From Candidatus Binatia bacterium (GTDB taxonomy: Bacteria > Desulfobacterota > Binatia > UBA9968 > JAJDTQ01), in the NCBI GenBank assembly GCA_951813575.1, contig OX638375.1, positions 3,177,042 through 3,241,041 on the forward strand: DNA of 64,000 nt. Reading direction: 5' to 3'. Below are positions 16,050 to 24,797 of the stretch, piece after piece; positions within the stretch are counted from its first letter, which is position 1; each line of letters opens with the position of its first letter. The notes beneath the pieces were generated by a model. The model was not told the DNA's origin, did no database searches, and was given only the letters and a program-made list of their open reading frames with translations. The position numbers were made by a program, and so were the translations under genes.

Positions 16050-16973
16050 TCAGTCGTCGGCTTTATCGCTCGGCGGGGCGGGTTGATTGAAGTCCCAGCG
16101 GTCGCGGCTGGCCACCCGGATGTCCAGGGAACCGTCCCCCCGGATGACGTGGAAGGTGATGAGATCCCCCGCCCGCTTTCTCCAGACTTCCCGGTAGAGC
16201 TGGGGCCGCGTCTGCACTTCCTGGTCCTCCACGGAAAGGATGATGTCGCCCTGCTTGAGGCCGGCCGCTTCCGCGGGCCCCGACGGCGTGACCCCGGTGA
16301 CCACCACGTGGCCGCCGAGACCCTGCGGGTACAGGCCGAGCCAGGGGCGGGGCGGGCGGCTCTGGACACGCCCGAAACGCCTGAGCTCGTCGGCGTCCCG
16401 AAGGTAGCACTCCACCGGGATGGCGAGCGTGAACTTGGCGATCTCGTTCAGGTTCAATGACACGACCCCGAGGAGGCGGCCGCGGGAGTCCGCCAGCGTG
16501 CCTCCGCCGAACCCGGGATTGAAGGCGCTCACCCGGATGGACCGTTCGAGCAGGTATTCCCACTGTCCGTCGTAGCCTTCGAGAGAGGTCACGTTGCCGT
16601 CGCTGACCCGCCGGTTGTTCTGTCCGCTGCTGGCGATCATGAACGCGGGTTGACCCACGGCGACGGACTCCGCCGGCCGAAGGAACGGGAGGTCGGCGGC
16701 GTCGATGTCCACCAGCGCGAGTCCGGTGTCGAAGTCTTGCGCGGTCAGGCGGCCCGGGTACTGCTTCCCGTCCGACAACGTAACGGTAATGGCTTCGGCG
16801 CCGTTGACGACGTAGTTGACGGTCAGGATGGTGCCCGCGGGATCGATGATGGTGCCGGAGCCCATGCGCTCGGTGCCCAGGTTCCGGGCGGACGGGTGGC
16901 GTGACGGCACCCTCGTGTTGAGGTCCACCGTGGCCAGCAGCACCGCATGCACCAAACCCAGCCGCGCGTTCAC
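16050..16973 (-). CDS. HtrA-like trypsin-fold protein with PDZ domain, catalytically dead
   Basis: The 307-residue protein has a trypsin-like domain (about residues 8-205) and a C-terminal PDZ domain (about 207-290: LGGHVVVTGVTPSGPAEAAG, then LKQGDIILSVEDQEVQT). It aligns with S1C proteases: GSGTIIDPAGTILTVNYVV matches the block that normally ends in N-H-V-V, so the catalytic His is Tyr54. The oxyanion/serine block reads NPGFGGGTL in place of NPGNSGGPL, so Ser is Gly156. Asp82 (FDTGLALVDI) remains. It has no signal peptide, so a cytoplasmic scaffold or chaperone role is possible. The fold residues are well kept, so it does not look like a decaying pseudogene. GTG start, divergent from yceD. 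Confidence 0.85.
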   Translation of the reverse strand: MNARLGLVHAVLLATVDLNTRVPSRHPSARNLGTERMGSGTIIDPAGTILTVNYVVNGAEAITVTLSDGKQYPGRLTAQDFDTGLALVDIDAADLPFLRPAESVAVGQPAFMIASSGQNNRRVSDGNVTSLEGYDGQWEYLLERSIRVSAFNPGFGGGTLADSRGRLLGVVSLNLNEIAKFTLAIPVECYLRDADELRRFGRVQSRPPRPWLGLYPQGLGGHVVVTGVTPSGPAEAAGLKQGDIILSVEDQEVQTRPQLYREVWRKRAGDLITFHVIRGDGSLDIRVASRDRWDFNQPAPPSDKADD

Positions 16974-17077
16974 ACCCTACCTCCGACGGTTTCCCGGGCT
17001 CGGGGAACCGGAATCCAAGGTCCATTGCGTTAGCAGAAACCTCCCGGGTTCACAAGGTATCGGGCTCTCGCACCGCG

Positions 17078-17107
17078 TTGACAACGGCGTCTCGGGCCGG
17101 GTATCAA
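17078..17107 (+). promoter_or_regulatory. Candidate sigma-70 promoter for the yceD-rpmF-plsX-fab operon
   Basis: A perfect TTGACA (17078-17083) and TATCAA (17102-17107) are 18 bp apart. Transcription would start near 17114, giving a short leader that contains the GGAG preceding GTG 17128. Confidence 0.6.
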
Positions 17108-17127
17108 GTCTGGACTGGAGTGGCCTT

Positions 17128-17646
17128 GTGAGAATCCCCATCAACCGGATCGAGACCGTTCCCAAGGAAAGTCGCTTCTCCGAGATCCCCGACCTGGGCC
17201 AGGAGGAACTTCCGGCGAAGGTGCGCTTTCCCTCGCCGGTCCAGGTGAACGTCACCTACTACCGGTCGGGCCGGGAGCTGTTCTTTCACGGCGGACTCAA
17301 GGGGCAGGTGGAGGCGGACTGCAGCCGTTGCCTGGAAGGCGTCGTTTTCGTCGTCGAAAAAAACTTCGACTTCGTGTTGACCCCGGACCCCCTTCCGACT
17401 AATAAAAACAAGGAGCTCACGGAAGACGAGATGGGCTTGAGCTTCTACTCCGGGGAAGATATCGACCTGTCGCCCTACGTCCGTGAGCAGACGTTGCTCG
17501 CCCTGCCTCTCCGGCCGTTGTGCAGCGAAAGCTGTCGCGGCCTGTGTCCCGGTTGCGGCGCCGAATTGAACCGGACTGGTTGTGAGTGCACGTCGCCGGG
17601 AGACCCCCGTATGGCGGTATTTCGTAATCTCCGATTGGACCGGTAG
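17128..17646 (+). CDS. yceD: YceD / DUF177 family protein
   Basis: A 172-residue DUF177 protein. The centre (HGGLKGQVEADCSRCLE) and the C-terminal cysteines (CSESCRGLCPGCG, then CEC) match the family, in which the cysteines probably bind zinc. YceD homologues lie before rpmF across bacteria and plants, and the plant version is needed for 23S rRNA accumulation, so a role in large-subunit assembly is likely. GTG 17128 is preceded by GGAG eight bases upstream. rpmF follows after 109 bp. Confidence 0.88.
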   Translation: MRIPINRIETVPKESRFSEIPDLGQEELPAKVRFPSPVQVNVTYYRSGRELFFHGGLKGQVEADCSRCLEGVVFVVEKNFDFVLTPDPLPTNKNKELTEDEMGLSFYSGEDIDLSPYVREQTLLALPLRPLCSESCRGLCPGCGAELNRTGCECTSPGDPRMAVFRNLRLDR

Positions 17647-17755
17647 CGCCGGCGAAAAATAACAACAGTGTCCTGGCAACGCGGCCGACGGGACGACCGG
17701 ACCAGCAGATCGGCGCACGTATTTCGTGAGGCAGGACACTAGGACGGAAACAGAC

Positions 17756-17938
17756 ATGCCCGTACCCAAGAGACGAACCTCCAACAGCAAGAGAAACAAG
17801 CGCCGATCCCATGACGCCATTGCCGCTCCGCAGTGGACGACGTGCTCTCGCTGTGGGGAAGCGACCCTGAGGCACAGAGCTTGCTCCGGTTGCGGTTATT
17901 ACAAGACTCGGTCCGTGATCCCCGGCGAAGAGACCTAG
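17756..17938 (+). CDS. rpmF: 50S ribosomal protein L32
   Basis: A 60-residue L32. The basic N-terminus MPVPKRRTSNSKRNKRRSHD is diagnostic, and four cysteines in a CxxC-x9-CxxC arrangement (CSRCGE and CSGCGYY) make this the zinc-binding C+ form. L32 sits near the peptidyl transferase centre of the large subunit. The ATG has a purine-rich site (AGGACGG) upstream. Order yceD-rpmF-plsX is the widely conserved one. Confidence 0.97.
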   Translation: MPVPKRRTSNSKRNKRRSHDAIAAPQWTTCSRCGEATLRHRACSGCGYYKTRSVIPGEET

Positions 17939-18011
17939 TGGCCTGCAGCGTCCAAACGGAGCCCAAGATGCGCAGGACGGGCCTCTAGGACCCGCCCGTT
18001 GCCTGTCCGTG

Positions 18012-19004
18012 ATGCGGCGGATTATCGTTGATGCGATGGGCGGTGACCACGGCCCGGGCGTCGTCGTCGCGGGCGCCCTCCAGGCCGCGGACGAGTACGG
18101 AGTGGAGATCGCCCTGGTAAGCGAGTCGGATGCCGTCGAGTCCGAGCTGTCCCGCCACAAGTTCAACCCGGCCGCGGTGCGCGTCCTGCCCGCCGCGACC
18201 TCCATCGACATGCACGAATCCCCCACCCGTGCGCTGAAGCAGAAGGATTCTTCAATGAGGGTCGCCTTCGACCGGTTGAAGGCGGGCGAGGGCGACGCGG
18301 TGGTGAGCGCCGGCAATTCAGGCGCCATGATGGCCATCGGTATGTTCGTGCTGGGCCGGCTTCCGGGAGTCGACCGGCCGGCGATCCTGACCGTCACCCC
18401 GTCGGTGTCCGGCGGAACGGTGCTGCTTGACGGAGGCGCCAACACGGACTGCAAGCCCCGGCAACTGGAGCAGTTCGCGCACATGGGCGCCATTTACGCG
18501 GAGAAGATCCTGGGAATTCCGGGGCCGCGGGTGGGCGTGCTGAGCAACGGCGAAGAGGATGAGAAGGGCAACGAGCTCACGCGGGAGACGGTCCGCGAGC
18601 TGCGCTCCGCCGGCCTCCATTTCGTGGGCCACGTGGAGGGCCGGGACATCACCAACGGCAGGGTGAACGTGGTGGTGTGCGACGGCTTTACCGGCAACGT
18701 GGCCTTGAAGACCATGGAAGGGCTCGGACAGTTCGTCTCCACGGTCCTGAAGGGCGCGTTCCGGAGCAGCCTGCTCAGCCGTGTGGGTTACCTGCTGAGC
18801 CGGCGGGCCATTGCACGGGCCTATGACCGCCTGGACTACGCTCACTACGGCGGCGCCCCCCTGGTGGGTCTGAACGGCGTCGCCATCGTGGCCCACGGGG
18901 GCTCGTCGGCCAAGGCCATCAAGAACGCCGTGCGGGTGGCGGCGGAAGCCGTGTCGCAGGACATCAACGGCTATATCGTGAACGCGTTGAATCGGGAGTC
19001 CTGA
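18012..19004 (+). CDS. plsX: Phosphate acyltransferase PlsX
   Basis: A 330-residue PlsX, which turns acyl-ACP and phosphate into acyl-phosphate, the donor for PlsY in phospholipid synthesis. Family motifs: IVDAMGGDHGPGVVVAGA at the start, SAGNSGAMMA, RPAILTVTP, LLDGGANTDCKP and VVVCDGFTGNVALKTMEG. Start ATG 18012 directly follows an in-frame GTG at 18009. The stop codon overlaps the fabD ATG by one base. In most relatives fabH lies between plsX and fabD; it is absent here. Confidence 0.96.
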   Translation: MRRIIVDAMGGDHGPGVVVAGALQAADEYGVEIALVSESDAVESELSRHKFNPAAVRVLPAATSIDMHESPTRALKQKDSSMRVAFDRLKAGEGDAVVSAGNSGAMMAIGMFVLGRLPGVDRPAILTVTPSVSGGTVLLDGGANTDCKPRQLEQFAHMGAIYAEKILGIPGPRVGVLSNGEEDEKGNELTRETVRELRSAGLHFVGHVEGRDITNGRVNVVVCDGFTGNVALKTMEGLGQFVSTVLKGAFRSSLLSRVGYLLSRRAIARAYDRLDYAHYGGAPLVGLNGVAIVAHGGSSAKAIKNAVRVAAEAVSQDINGYIVNALNRES

Positions 19005-19951
19005 TGCCGGACGGCAGCGACATCGCCTTCGTCTTCCCGGGTCAGGGCTCACAGACCGTGGGCATGGGCAAGGACCTGTGCGACCGGTTCCCCGAGGCCA
19101 GGGCCGCTTTCGAAGAAGCCGAGGATGCGCTGGGACTGGATCTGCGCGAGTTGTGCTTCCGTGGCCCGGAAGCCGAGCTCAACCGCACGGAATACACCCA
19201 GCCCGCGATCCTGACGGCGTCGGTGGCCGCGCTCCGGGTGCTCGAACGGCACGGCGGGGTCCGGCCGGCGTGGGTGGCCGGACACAGCCTCGGGGAGTAC
19301 AGCGCGCTCGTTTGCGCCGGAGCGTTCCGGCTGGAGGATGCAGCGGTCGTGGTCCGCGAGCGCGGCCGCCTGATGCAGGAAGCGGTGCCCCAGGGCGAGG
19401 GGAGCATGGCGGCGATCCTCGGGCTGGACGCGGCCGTGGTGCGCGAGCTCTGCGAGGATGCGGCGGACGGCGAGGTGGTGGCGCCGGCCAACCTGAACGG
19501 CGGCGGGCAGGTGGTGGTCTCGGGCGCCCGCGGAGCGGTGGAGCGGGCTTCGCAACTGGCGCGGGACCGAGGCGCGAGGAGGGTGGTGGAGCTGGCGGTG
19601 AGCGCCCCCTTCCACTGCGCGTTGATGCGGCCGGCCGCGGAAGGACTCCGGGAGGTGCTGGAGGGCGTCGCGGTGGCACCGCTCGCGGCGGGGGTCGTCA
19701 CCAACGTGGAGGCGTCGCTCAACTCCGACGCCGGGCGCGTCAAGCCGCTTTTGGTGGAGCAGGTGGTGGCGCCGGTCCGGTGGGAGGAGTCGGTGCACGC
19801 CCTCCAGGCCCTCGGCTGCCGCCGCGCCGTCGAGTTGGGGCCGGGAAAGGTCCTGTCCGGACTCGTCAGGCGCATCGACCGGGACATCAAGACCCTGAAT
19901 CTGGACCAACCCGGGGACCTCGCCAAGGTGCTGGAGGAACTGGGAGGCTGA
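19004..19951 (+). CDS. fabD: Malonyl-CoA:ACP transacylase
   Basis: A 315-residue FabD that loads malonyl groups onto ACP. The N-terminal FVFPGQGSQTVGMGKDL, the serine elbow GHSLGEYSALVCAGA with the active Ser, a conserved Arg in VVVRERGRLMQEA, and the catalytic His in VSAPFHCALMRPA are all present. Length is standard. It overlaps plsX by one base and is followed by fabG two bases after its stop, a tight translational unit. Confidence 0.96.
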   Translation: MPDGSDIAFVFPGQGSQTVGMGKDLCDRFPEARAAFEEAEDALGLDLRELCFRGPEAELNRTEYTQPAILTASVAALRVLERHGGVRPAWVAGHSLGEYSALVCAGAFRLEDAAVVVRERGRLMQEAVPQGEGSMAAILGLDAAVVRELCEDAADGEVVAPANLNGGGQVVVSGARGAVERASQLARDRGARRVVELAVSAPFHCALMRPAAEGLREVLEGVAVAPLAAGVVTNVEASLNSDAGRVKPLLVEQVVAPVRWEESVHALQALGCRRAVELGPGKVLSGLVRRIDRDIKTLNLDQPGDLAKVLEELGG

Positions 19952-19953
19952 CC

Positions 19954-20706
19954 ATGGCCGCGGGACCGCTGACGGACAGGGTCGCCCTCGTGACGGGCGG
20001 CAGCAGGGGCATCGGGCGCGAGATCGTCCTGTGTCTGGCCCGGCAGGGAGCGCGGGTGGTCATCAACTACCGGGAGAACCGCGAAGCGGCCGAGGGGGTG
20101 CTGGAGAAGGTCCTGAGCGAGGACGGGCTCGCCGAGATGGCGCCCTTCGACGTCGCCCGGCAGGACGAGGTCGAGGAGGCCGTCAAGGGGGTCATTGACC
20201 GGCATGAAAAAGTTGATATTTTAATCAACAATGCGGGGATGACCATCGACGGTCTGTTGGTGCGCCAGTCGGCTAACGATTGGGACCGGATCATCGACGT
20301 CAATCTCCGGGGCGTCTTCCATTGCACCAGGGCCGCCAGCAGGAGGATGATCCGGCAGCGGTACGGCCGTATCGTCAATCTCACCTCGGTGGCGGGCCAA
20401 ATGGGGAATGTTGGCCAGTCCGTATACGCCGCCTCCAAGGCGGGTATCGTGGGATTCACCAAGTCCATGGCCAGGGAGTTGGCGCCCCGAGGGATTACCG
20501 TCAATGCCGTGGCCCCGGGATTCATCGAAACGGAGATGACGGCGAGCCTGAACGAGGAAACCCGGAGCAGGTACCTTGGCGCGATTCCCCTGGCGCGGTT
20601 CGGCGGCGGGGATGACGTAGCCCTGACGGTGGCGTTTCTGGCGGGCCCCGGCGGCGGATACATTACCGGGCAGACCATCGGCGTCAACGGCGGTCTGTAC
20701 ATGTGA
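19954..20706 (+). CDS. fabG: 3-oxoacyl-ACP reductase
   Basis: A 250-residue short-chain dehydrogenase. Motifs: NADP-binding [19 protein letters not shown], the Asn of [10 protein letters not shown], the Ser of [10 protein letters not shown], the Tyr and Lys of YAASKAG, and the FabG-type [12 protein letters not shown]. FabG reduces 3-oxoacyl-ACP in each elongation cycle. ATG 19954 lies two bases after the fabD stop, with GGGAGG upstream. acpP follows 64 bp later. Confidence 0.96.
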   Translation: MAAGPLTDRVALVTGGSRGIGREIVLCLARQGARVVINYRENREAAEGVLEKVLSEDGLAEMAPFDVARQDEVEEAVKGVIDRHEKVDILINNAGMTIDGLLVRQSANDWDRIIDVNLRGVFHCTRAASRRMIRQRYGRIVNLTSVAGQMGNVGQSVYAASKAGIVGFTKSMARELAPRGITVNAVAPGFIETEMTASLNEETRSRYLGAIPLARFGGGDDVALTVAFLAGPGGGYITGQTIGVNGGLYM

Positions 20707-20770
20707 CTCCGCCAGGCGGAGCGGCAGCGAAGAGCATTTCGAGCAGCGCGATACGAACAGGAGGTACGAG

Positions 20771-21007
20771 ATGGCGACAGACGTCGAGGCGAGGGTCAAG
20801 GAGATCATTTGCGAACAACTGGGAGTGAGCGACGGAGAGGTCAGCCCCGAAGCCTCGTTCATCGAGGATCTGGGAGCCGACTCCCTGGACATCGTCGAAC
20901 TGGTCATGGCGTTGGAGGAAGAGTACGAGATGGAGATCTCCGACGAGGACGCCGAGAAGATCAAGACGGTCCAGGACGTCATCGTATACATCGAGAGTCA
21001 CCGTTAG
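20771..21007 (+). CDS. acpP: Acyl carrier protein
   Basis: A 78-residue ACP. Ser37 in [18 protein letters not shown] takes the 4'-phosphopantetheine arm; the acidic helix II and the overall acidity are typical. It has a good ribosome site (AGGAGGTACGAG). Downstream one expects fabF, but a 133-bp gap leads to glyA instead. Confidence 0.97.
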   Translation: MATDVEARVKEIICEQLGVSDGEVSPEASFIEDLGADSLDIVELVMALEEEYEMEISDEDAEKIKTVQDVIVYIESHR

Positions 21008-21140
21008 CGCCGGGCGTCGGTTGGGTCACGGGTGTCGTCCGTGGTTCACCGAGGGGCCAACCGCCTTCCGGGCACGTCGCCGGTGCGCCTGTCGGCGGAC
21101 TCGCTACGGCCCGAACAAGCTTTGAGACGAGGGTACGAGA

Positions 21141-22406
21141 TTGATCAACGCCAGCCTGGAGCAAGTCGATCCGGAGGTTTTTGAGGCGATCCGCGACGAG
21201 GGCGAGCGCCTGGAGTCCAACCTCGAGTTGATCGCGTCGGAGAACGTGGTCAGCGAGGCCGTCCTCGAGGCCCAGGGCTGCCTCATGACCAACAAGTACG
21301 CGGAGGGCTATCCCGGCAGGCGCTACTACGGCGGCTGCGAGTACGTGGACGTGGTGGAGCGCCTGGCCGTGGAGCGGGCCAGGGACCTCTTCGGCGCGGA
21401 GCACGTCAACGTCCAGCCGCACTCCGGGACCCAGGCCAACATGGCGGTCTACTTCGCGGTGCTGAAGCCCGGCGACACCTACCTCGGCATGGACCTCTCC
21501 CACGGCGGACACCTTTCCATGGGGAGTCCGGTGAACTTCTCCGGCCGCCTCTACAACGTCGTGCCCTATGGCGTGTCCGAGGAAACCGAGTTTCTCGACT
21601 ACGACGCTCTGGCCGAGCTGGCGCGCGAGCATCGGCCGCGGCTCATCGTGGCGGGAGCGAGCGCCTATCCGCGGACCGTGGACTATGAAAGGTTCCGCGC
21701 CATCGCCGACGAGGTGGGCGCGCTTCTGATGGTGGACATGGCGCATATCGCCGGCCTGGTGGCGGCCGGCTGCCACCCGAGCCCGGTGCCCCATGCGGAC
21801 TTCGTCACCACGACGACCCACAAAACCCTGCGCGGGCCCCGCGGCGGGATGATCCTCTGTCGCGAGGAGCACGCCAAGACCCTCAACAGCCGCGTCTTCC
21901 CGGGCATGCAGGGCGGTCCCCTGATGCACATCATCGCCGCCAAGGCGGTGGGCTTGAAGGAAGCAGCCACCCCGGAGTTTGCGAGCTATCAACGGCAGAT
22001 CGTCGCCAACGCGAAGGAGCTGGCCAAGGCCCTGACGGAGCGGAGCTATCGCCTCGTCTCGGGCGGTACCGACAACCACCTGATGCTCATGGACCTGCGG
22101 GAGTCGGAGCTCACCGGCAAGCTCGCCCAGGAAACGCTGGAGCGGGCCGGGATCACCGCGAACCGGAACACCGTGCCCTTCGAAACCCGCTCGCCGTTCG
22201 TGACCAGCGGCGTCCGCATCGGCACCCCGGCCGTCACCACCCGCGGCATGAAGGAACCGGAGATGCGGGTCATCGCCGAACTGATCCAGCGGGGGCTCGC
22301 CCACGTCGGGGACGACGAGGGTCTGGCCGCCATCGCCGCCGAGGTCCGGACCCTGTGCCAACGCTTTCCCGTCTATCGCAAGGGCTCGCCGGCCCCACGG
22401 CCCTGA
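21141..22406 (+). CDS. glyA: Serine hydroxymethyltransferase
   Basis: A 421-residue PLP enzyme that interconverts serine and glycine with tetrahydrofolate. Signatures: [60 protein letters not shown], the PLP lysine in [13 protein letters not shown] and the C-terminal [12 protein letters not shown]. The start is a TTG at 21141 with GAGGG eight bases upstream; no ATG or GTG fits the conserved N-terminus. It heads a run through nrdR and the riboflavin genes. Confidence 0.97.
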   Translation: MINASLEQVDPEVFEAIRDEGERLESNLELIASENVVSEAVLEAQGCLMTNKYAEGYPGRRYYGGCEYVDVVERLAVERARDLFGAEHVNVQPHSGTQANMAVYFAVLKPGDTYLGMDLSHGGHLSMGSPVNFSGRLYNVVPYGVSEETEFLDYDALAELAREHRPRLIVAGASAYPRTVDYERFRAIADEVGALLMVDMAHIAGLVAAGCHPSPVPHADFVTTTTHKTLRGPRGGMILCREEHAKTLNSRVFPGMQGGPLMHIIAAKAVGLKEAATPEFASYQRQIVANAKELAKALTERSYRLVSGGTDNHLMLMDLRESELTGKLAQETLERAGITANRNTVPFETRSPFVTSGVRIGTPAVTTRGMKEPEMRVIAELIQRGLAHVGDDEGLAAIAAEVRTLCQRFPVYRKGSPAPRP

Positions 22407-22445
22407 ACGCGGCGGGTCTTCGCGTCCCGGAACGTCAGGCACGCC

Positions 22446-22985
22446 ATGAAATGCCCTTTCTGCCGCCAGTCCGATAACCACGTCATCGATTCCCGGCTCG
22501 GGAAGGACGGAGAGATGATCCGGCGGCGCCGGGAGTGCATCGCGTGCTCGCGCCGCTTCACCACCTACGAACGCGTGGAGGAAGCCATGCCCATGGTGGT
22601 GAAGAAGGATGGACGCCGGGAGGCGTTCGACCGGCTCAAGATCACCAACGGCCTGAAGCGCGCCTGCCAGAAACGCCCGGTCAGCATGGACGCCATCGAG
22701 GCCATCGCCGACCGCATCGAGCGCGGGATCCAGGAGCGGGGGGAGAAGGAGATACCGGGCTCGATCATCGGCGAGGCGGCGATGCGCGAGCTCCACGAAG
22801 CCGACCCGGTCGCCTACGTCCGGTTCGCCTCGGTCTACCGTTCCTTCAAGGACCTGGACGAGTTCATGGTGGAGCTGGAGGACCTGCTCAACGAGCGCAA
22901 GCACCGGCCCGCCGCCGAGCCTTCCCGGAAGGCGGGCAGCGCCCGCAAGAGGCGCCGGAAACCCTTGCCCGCCGGCGGCACCTGA
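22446..22985 (+). CDS. nrdR: Transcriptional repressor NrdR
   Basis: A 179-residue NrdR, which senses dATP and represses ribonucleotide reductase genes by binding NrdR boxes. It has the N-terminal zinc ribbon ([15 protein letters not shown] and [16 protein letters not shown]) and an ATP-cone ([16 protein letters not shown] through [15 protein letters not shown]). The C-terminal tail of about 25 residues is basic and longer than in E. coli. I saw no clear NrdR box pair in this window. The position between glyA and ribD is common. Confidence 0.96.
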   Translation: MKCPFCRQSDNHVIDSRLGKDGEMIRRRRECIACSRRFTTYERVEEAMPMVVKKDGRREAFDRLKITNGLKRACQKRPVSMDAIEAIADRIERGIQERGEKEIPGSIIGEAAMRELHEADPVAYVRFASVYRSFKDLDEFMVELEDLLNERKHRPAAEPSRKAGSARKRRRKPLPAGGT

Positions 22986-23014
22986 TCCGGCAGACCGTCC
23001 TCCCAAGACGCGCC

Positions 23015-24106
23015 ATGCCCCAGGAAACGGATGAGCGTTACATGCAGGCGGCCCTCAGGCTGGCGCGCAGGGCCGCCGGCAGGACCAGCCCGAACCCGAT
23101 GGTGGGAGCGCTGGTGGTACGCGGCGGCCGCATCGTGGGACGCGGCCATCACGTCCGCGCCGGCGCCGATCACGCGGAGGTGGCGGCGCTCCGTCAGGCG
23201 GGCGCGGCGGCGCGCGGCGCCACGCTCTACGTCAACCTGGAACCCTGCAGCCACTTCGGGCGCACGCCTCCGTGCGCCGGGGCCGTCATCGAGGCCGGCG
23301 TACGGCGGGTGGTGGCGGGCATGGTGGACCCCAATCCCGAGGTGGCCGGCCGCGGCGTGAGCGCCCTCAGGGACGCCGGCATCGCCGTCGAGGTGCCGGT
23401 CCGGGAGGACGACTGCCGGCGTTTGAACGAGGCCTTCGTCAAGCACGTCACCCGGGGACTTCCTTTCGTCACGCTCAAGCTGGCGGCGTCCATGGACGGC
23501 CGGATCGCCACCGCCACCGGAGATTCCAGGTGGGTGACGGGACAGGCCGCGCGGCAGTACGTCCATCGCTTGCGCAACGAGGTCGATGCCGTGCTGGTGG
23601 GCTCCGGGACGGTGCTGGCGGACGATCCGCAGCTCACCTGCCGGATCCCGGGAGGCCGGGACCCCTGGCGGGTGGTGATGGACGGCAGGCTGCGGACGCC
23701 GGCCACCGCGAAGCTCGTCCGGCATCCGCGGCCGGAGAACACGGTGCTGGTGACCGGCAACGACGTTCCGGCGGCGCGCCGGAAGCGGCTCGAGGAACTG
23801 GGCGTCCGGGTGTGGAGCTTTCCGGTGCGGCAGGGCCGTATCTCCTTCAGGCGCGTGCTCCGGAAGCTGGCGCGCGCCGGGGTGATGAGCGTCCTGATGG
23901 AGGGAGGCGCCGTGACCGCGAGCCGGGCCGTCGCGGAAAAGGCGGTGGACAAGGTGCTGTGCTTCTACGCGCCGAAGCTCATCGGCGCCGAGGGCCTGCC
24001 CATGGTGGGAGACCTCGGCATCACCCGCATGCGTCAGTCGCCGCGGCTCTCCGGGTCGACGGTCCGGCGGCTGGGCGAGGATATCCTGGTATCCGCCTAT
24101 CTGTGA
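23015..24106 (+). CDS. ribD: Bifunctional pyrimidine deaminase/reductase RibD
   Basis: A 363-residue RibD. The N-terminal deaminase domain has the zinc motifs DHAEVAAL and EPCSHFGRTPPCAGAV; the C-terminal NADPH-dependent reductase domain has TLKLAASMDGRIAT, GDSRWVTG, DAVLVGSGTVLADDPQL and LMEGGAVTASRAV. It performs the second and third steps of riboflavin synthesis. ATG 23015 precedes a conserved ERYMQAALRLARRAAGRTSP block. ribE follows after 16 bp. Confidence 0.96.
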   Translation: MPQETDERYMQAALRLARRAAGRTSPNPMVGALVVRGGRIVGRGHHVRAGADHAEVAALRQAGAAARGATLYVNLEPCSHFGRTPPCAGAVIEAGVRRVVAGMVDPNPEVAGRGVSALRDAGIAVEVPVREDDCRRLNEAFVKHVTRGLPFVTLKLAASMDGRIATATGDSRWVTGQAARQYVHRLRNEVDAVLVGSGTVLADDPQLTCRIPGGRDPWRVVMDGRLRTPATAKLVRHPRPENTVLVTGNDVPAARRKRLEELGVRVWSFPVRQGRISFRRVLRKLARAGVMSVLMEGGAVTASRAVAEKAVDKVLCFYAPKLIGAEGLPMVGDLGITRMRQSPRLSGSTVRRLGEDILVSAYL

Positions 24107-24122
24107 ATCGAGGAACCAGACC

Positions 24123-24734
24123 ATGTTCACGGGACTCATCGAAGACGTCGGGAAGGTCTCCCGCTGGCGCGCCGGCGCCGAAGGGGGAGAGCTCATCTTC
24201 GAGGCCGCGCTTCTCGCGCGGGGAGCGTCGCCGGGGGACAGCATCGCGGTGAACGGGTGCTGCCTGACCGTGGTCAGGAAGACCGGGCGGCGGCTGGCCG
24301 TGGACGTCTCGCCGGAGACCCTGCGGCGGACGAACCTCGGGGACCTGCGTGAAGGCCACGGCGTCAACCTGGAGCGGCCCCTGAGGGTCGGCGACCGGCT
24401 GGGGGGTCATTGGGTCACCGGGCACGTCGACGCGGTGGGGCAGATCACCCGCGTCGATCCGAGCGGCGACTTCACGGTCTTCCGTTTTCGTACCCCTGCA
24501 TCGGTGGGCCGCCTGCTGGTGCCCAAGGGTTCCATCGCGGTGGACGGTATCAGCCTGACCGTCAACGAGTGCACGTCGCGCTCCTTCTCGGTGGCGATCA
24601 TACCGTTCACGCTGGCGCACACGAATTTGCAGACCCGTGGTGTTGGTGATAGAGTCAACCTCGAAGCCGACATCATCGGAAAGTACGTCCTCCAGTCCGC
24701 AAAGGCCTATGCCACGGGCACGCCGGACTCGTAG
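24123..24734 (+). CDS. ribE: Riboflavin synthase alpha chain
   Basis: A 203-residue RibE (RibC in some species) made of two lumazine-binding barrels. The repeats are seen as MFTGLIEDVGKV with VNGCCLTVV, and GHWVTGHVDAVG with VDGISLTVNE. It dismutates two molecules of 6,7-dimethyl-8-ribityllumazine into riboflavin. It lies 16 bp after ribD. A copy of the dispersed GC palindrome sits directly at its stop codon, before ribBA. Confidence 0.96.
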   Translation: MFTGLIEDVGKVSRWRAGAEGGELIFEAALLARGASPGDSIAVNGCCLTVVRKTGRRLAVDVSPETLRRTNLGDLREGHGVNLERPLRVGDRLGGHWVTGHVDAVGQITRVDPSGDFTVFRFRTPASVGRLLVPKGSIAVDGISLTVNECTSRSFSVAIIPFTLAHTNLQTRGVGDRVNLEADIIGKYVLQSAKAYATGTPDS

Positions 24735-24756
24735 GGCCGGGTTTCAAGCCCGCCCG
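24731..24756. repeat. Dispersed palindrome, copy at the ribE-ribBA junction
   Basis: Begins GTAGGGCCGGGTTTCAAG and matches the 6783 copy in nearly all positions. It overlaps the ribE stop codon and lies 41 bp before ribBA, inside an apparent operon, so it might modulate read-through. Confidence 0.55.
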
Positions 24757-24797
24757 CGTGGCGAGAACGAGTTGCCCGGCCGACCAATCCCGAAGCC

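Noticed and set aside
17970..18000. Another copy of the dispersed GC palindrome before plsX
   Set aside because: Only a short ACGGGC/GCCCGT stem is shared; the loop and flanks differ too much from the family.
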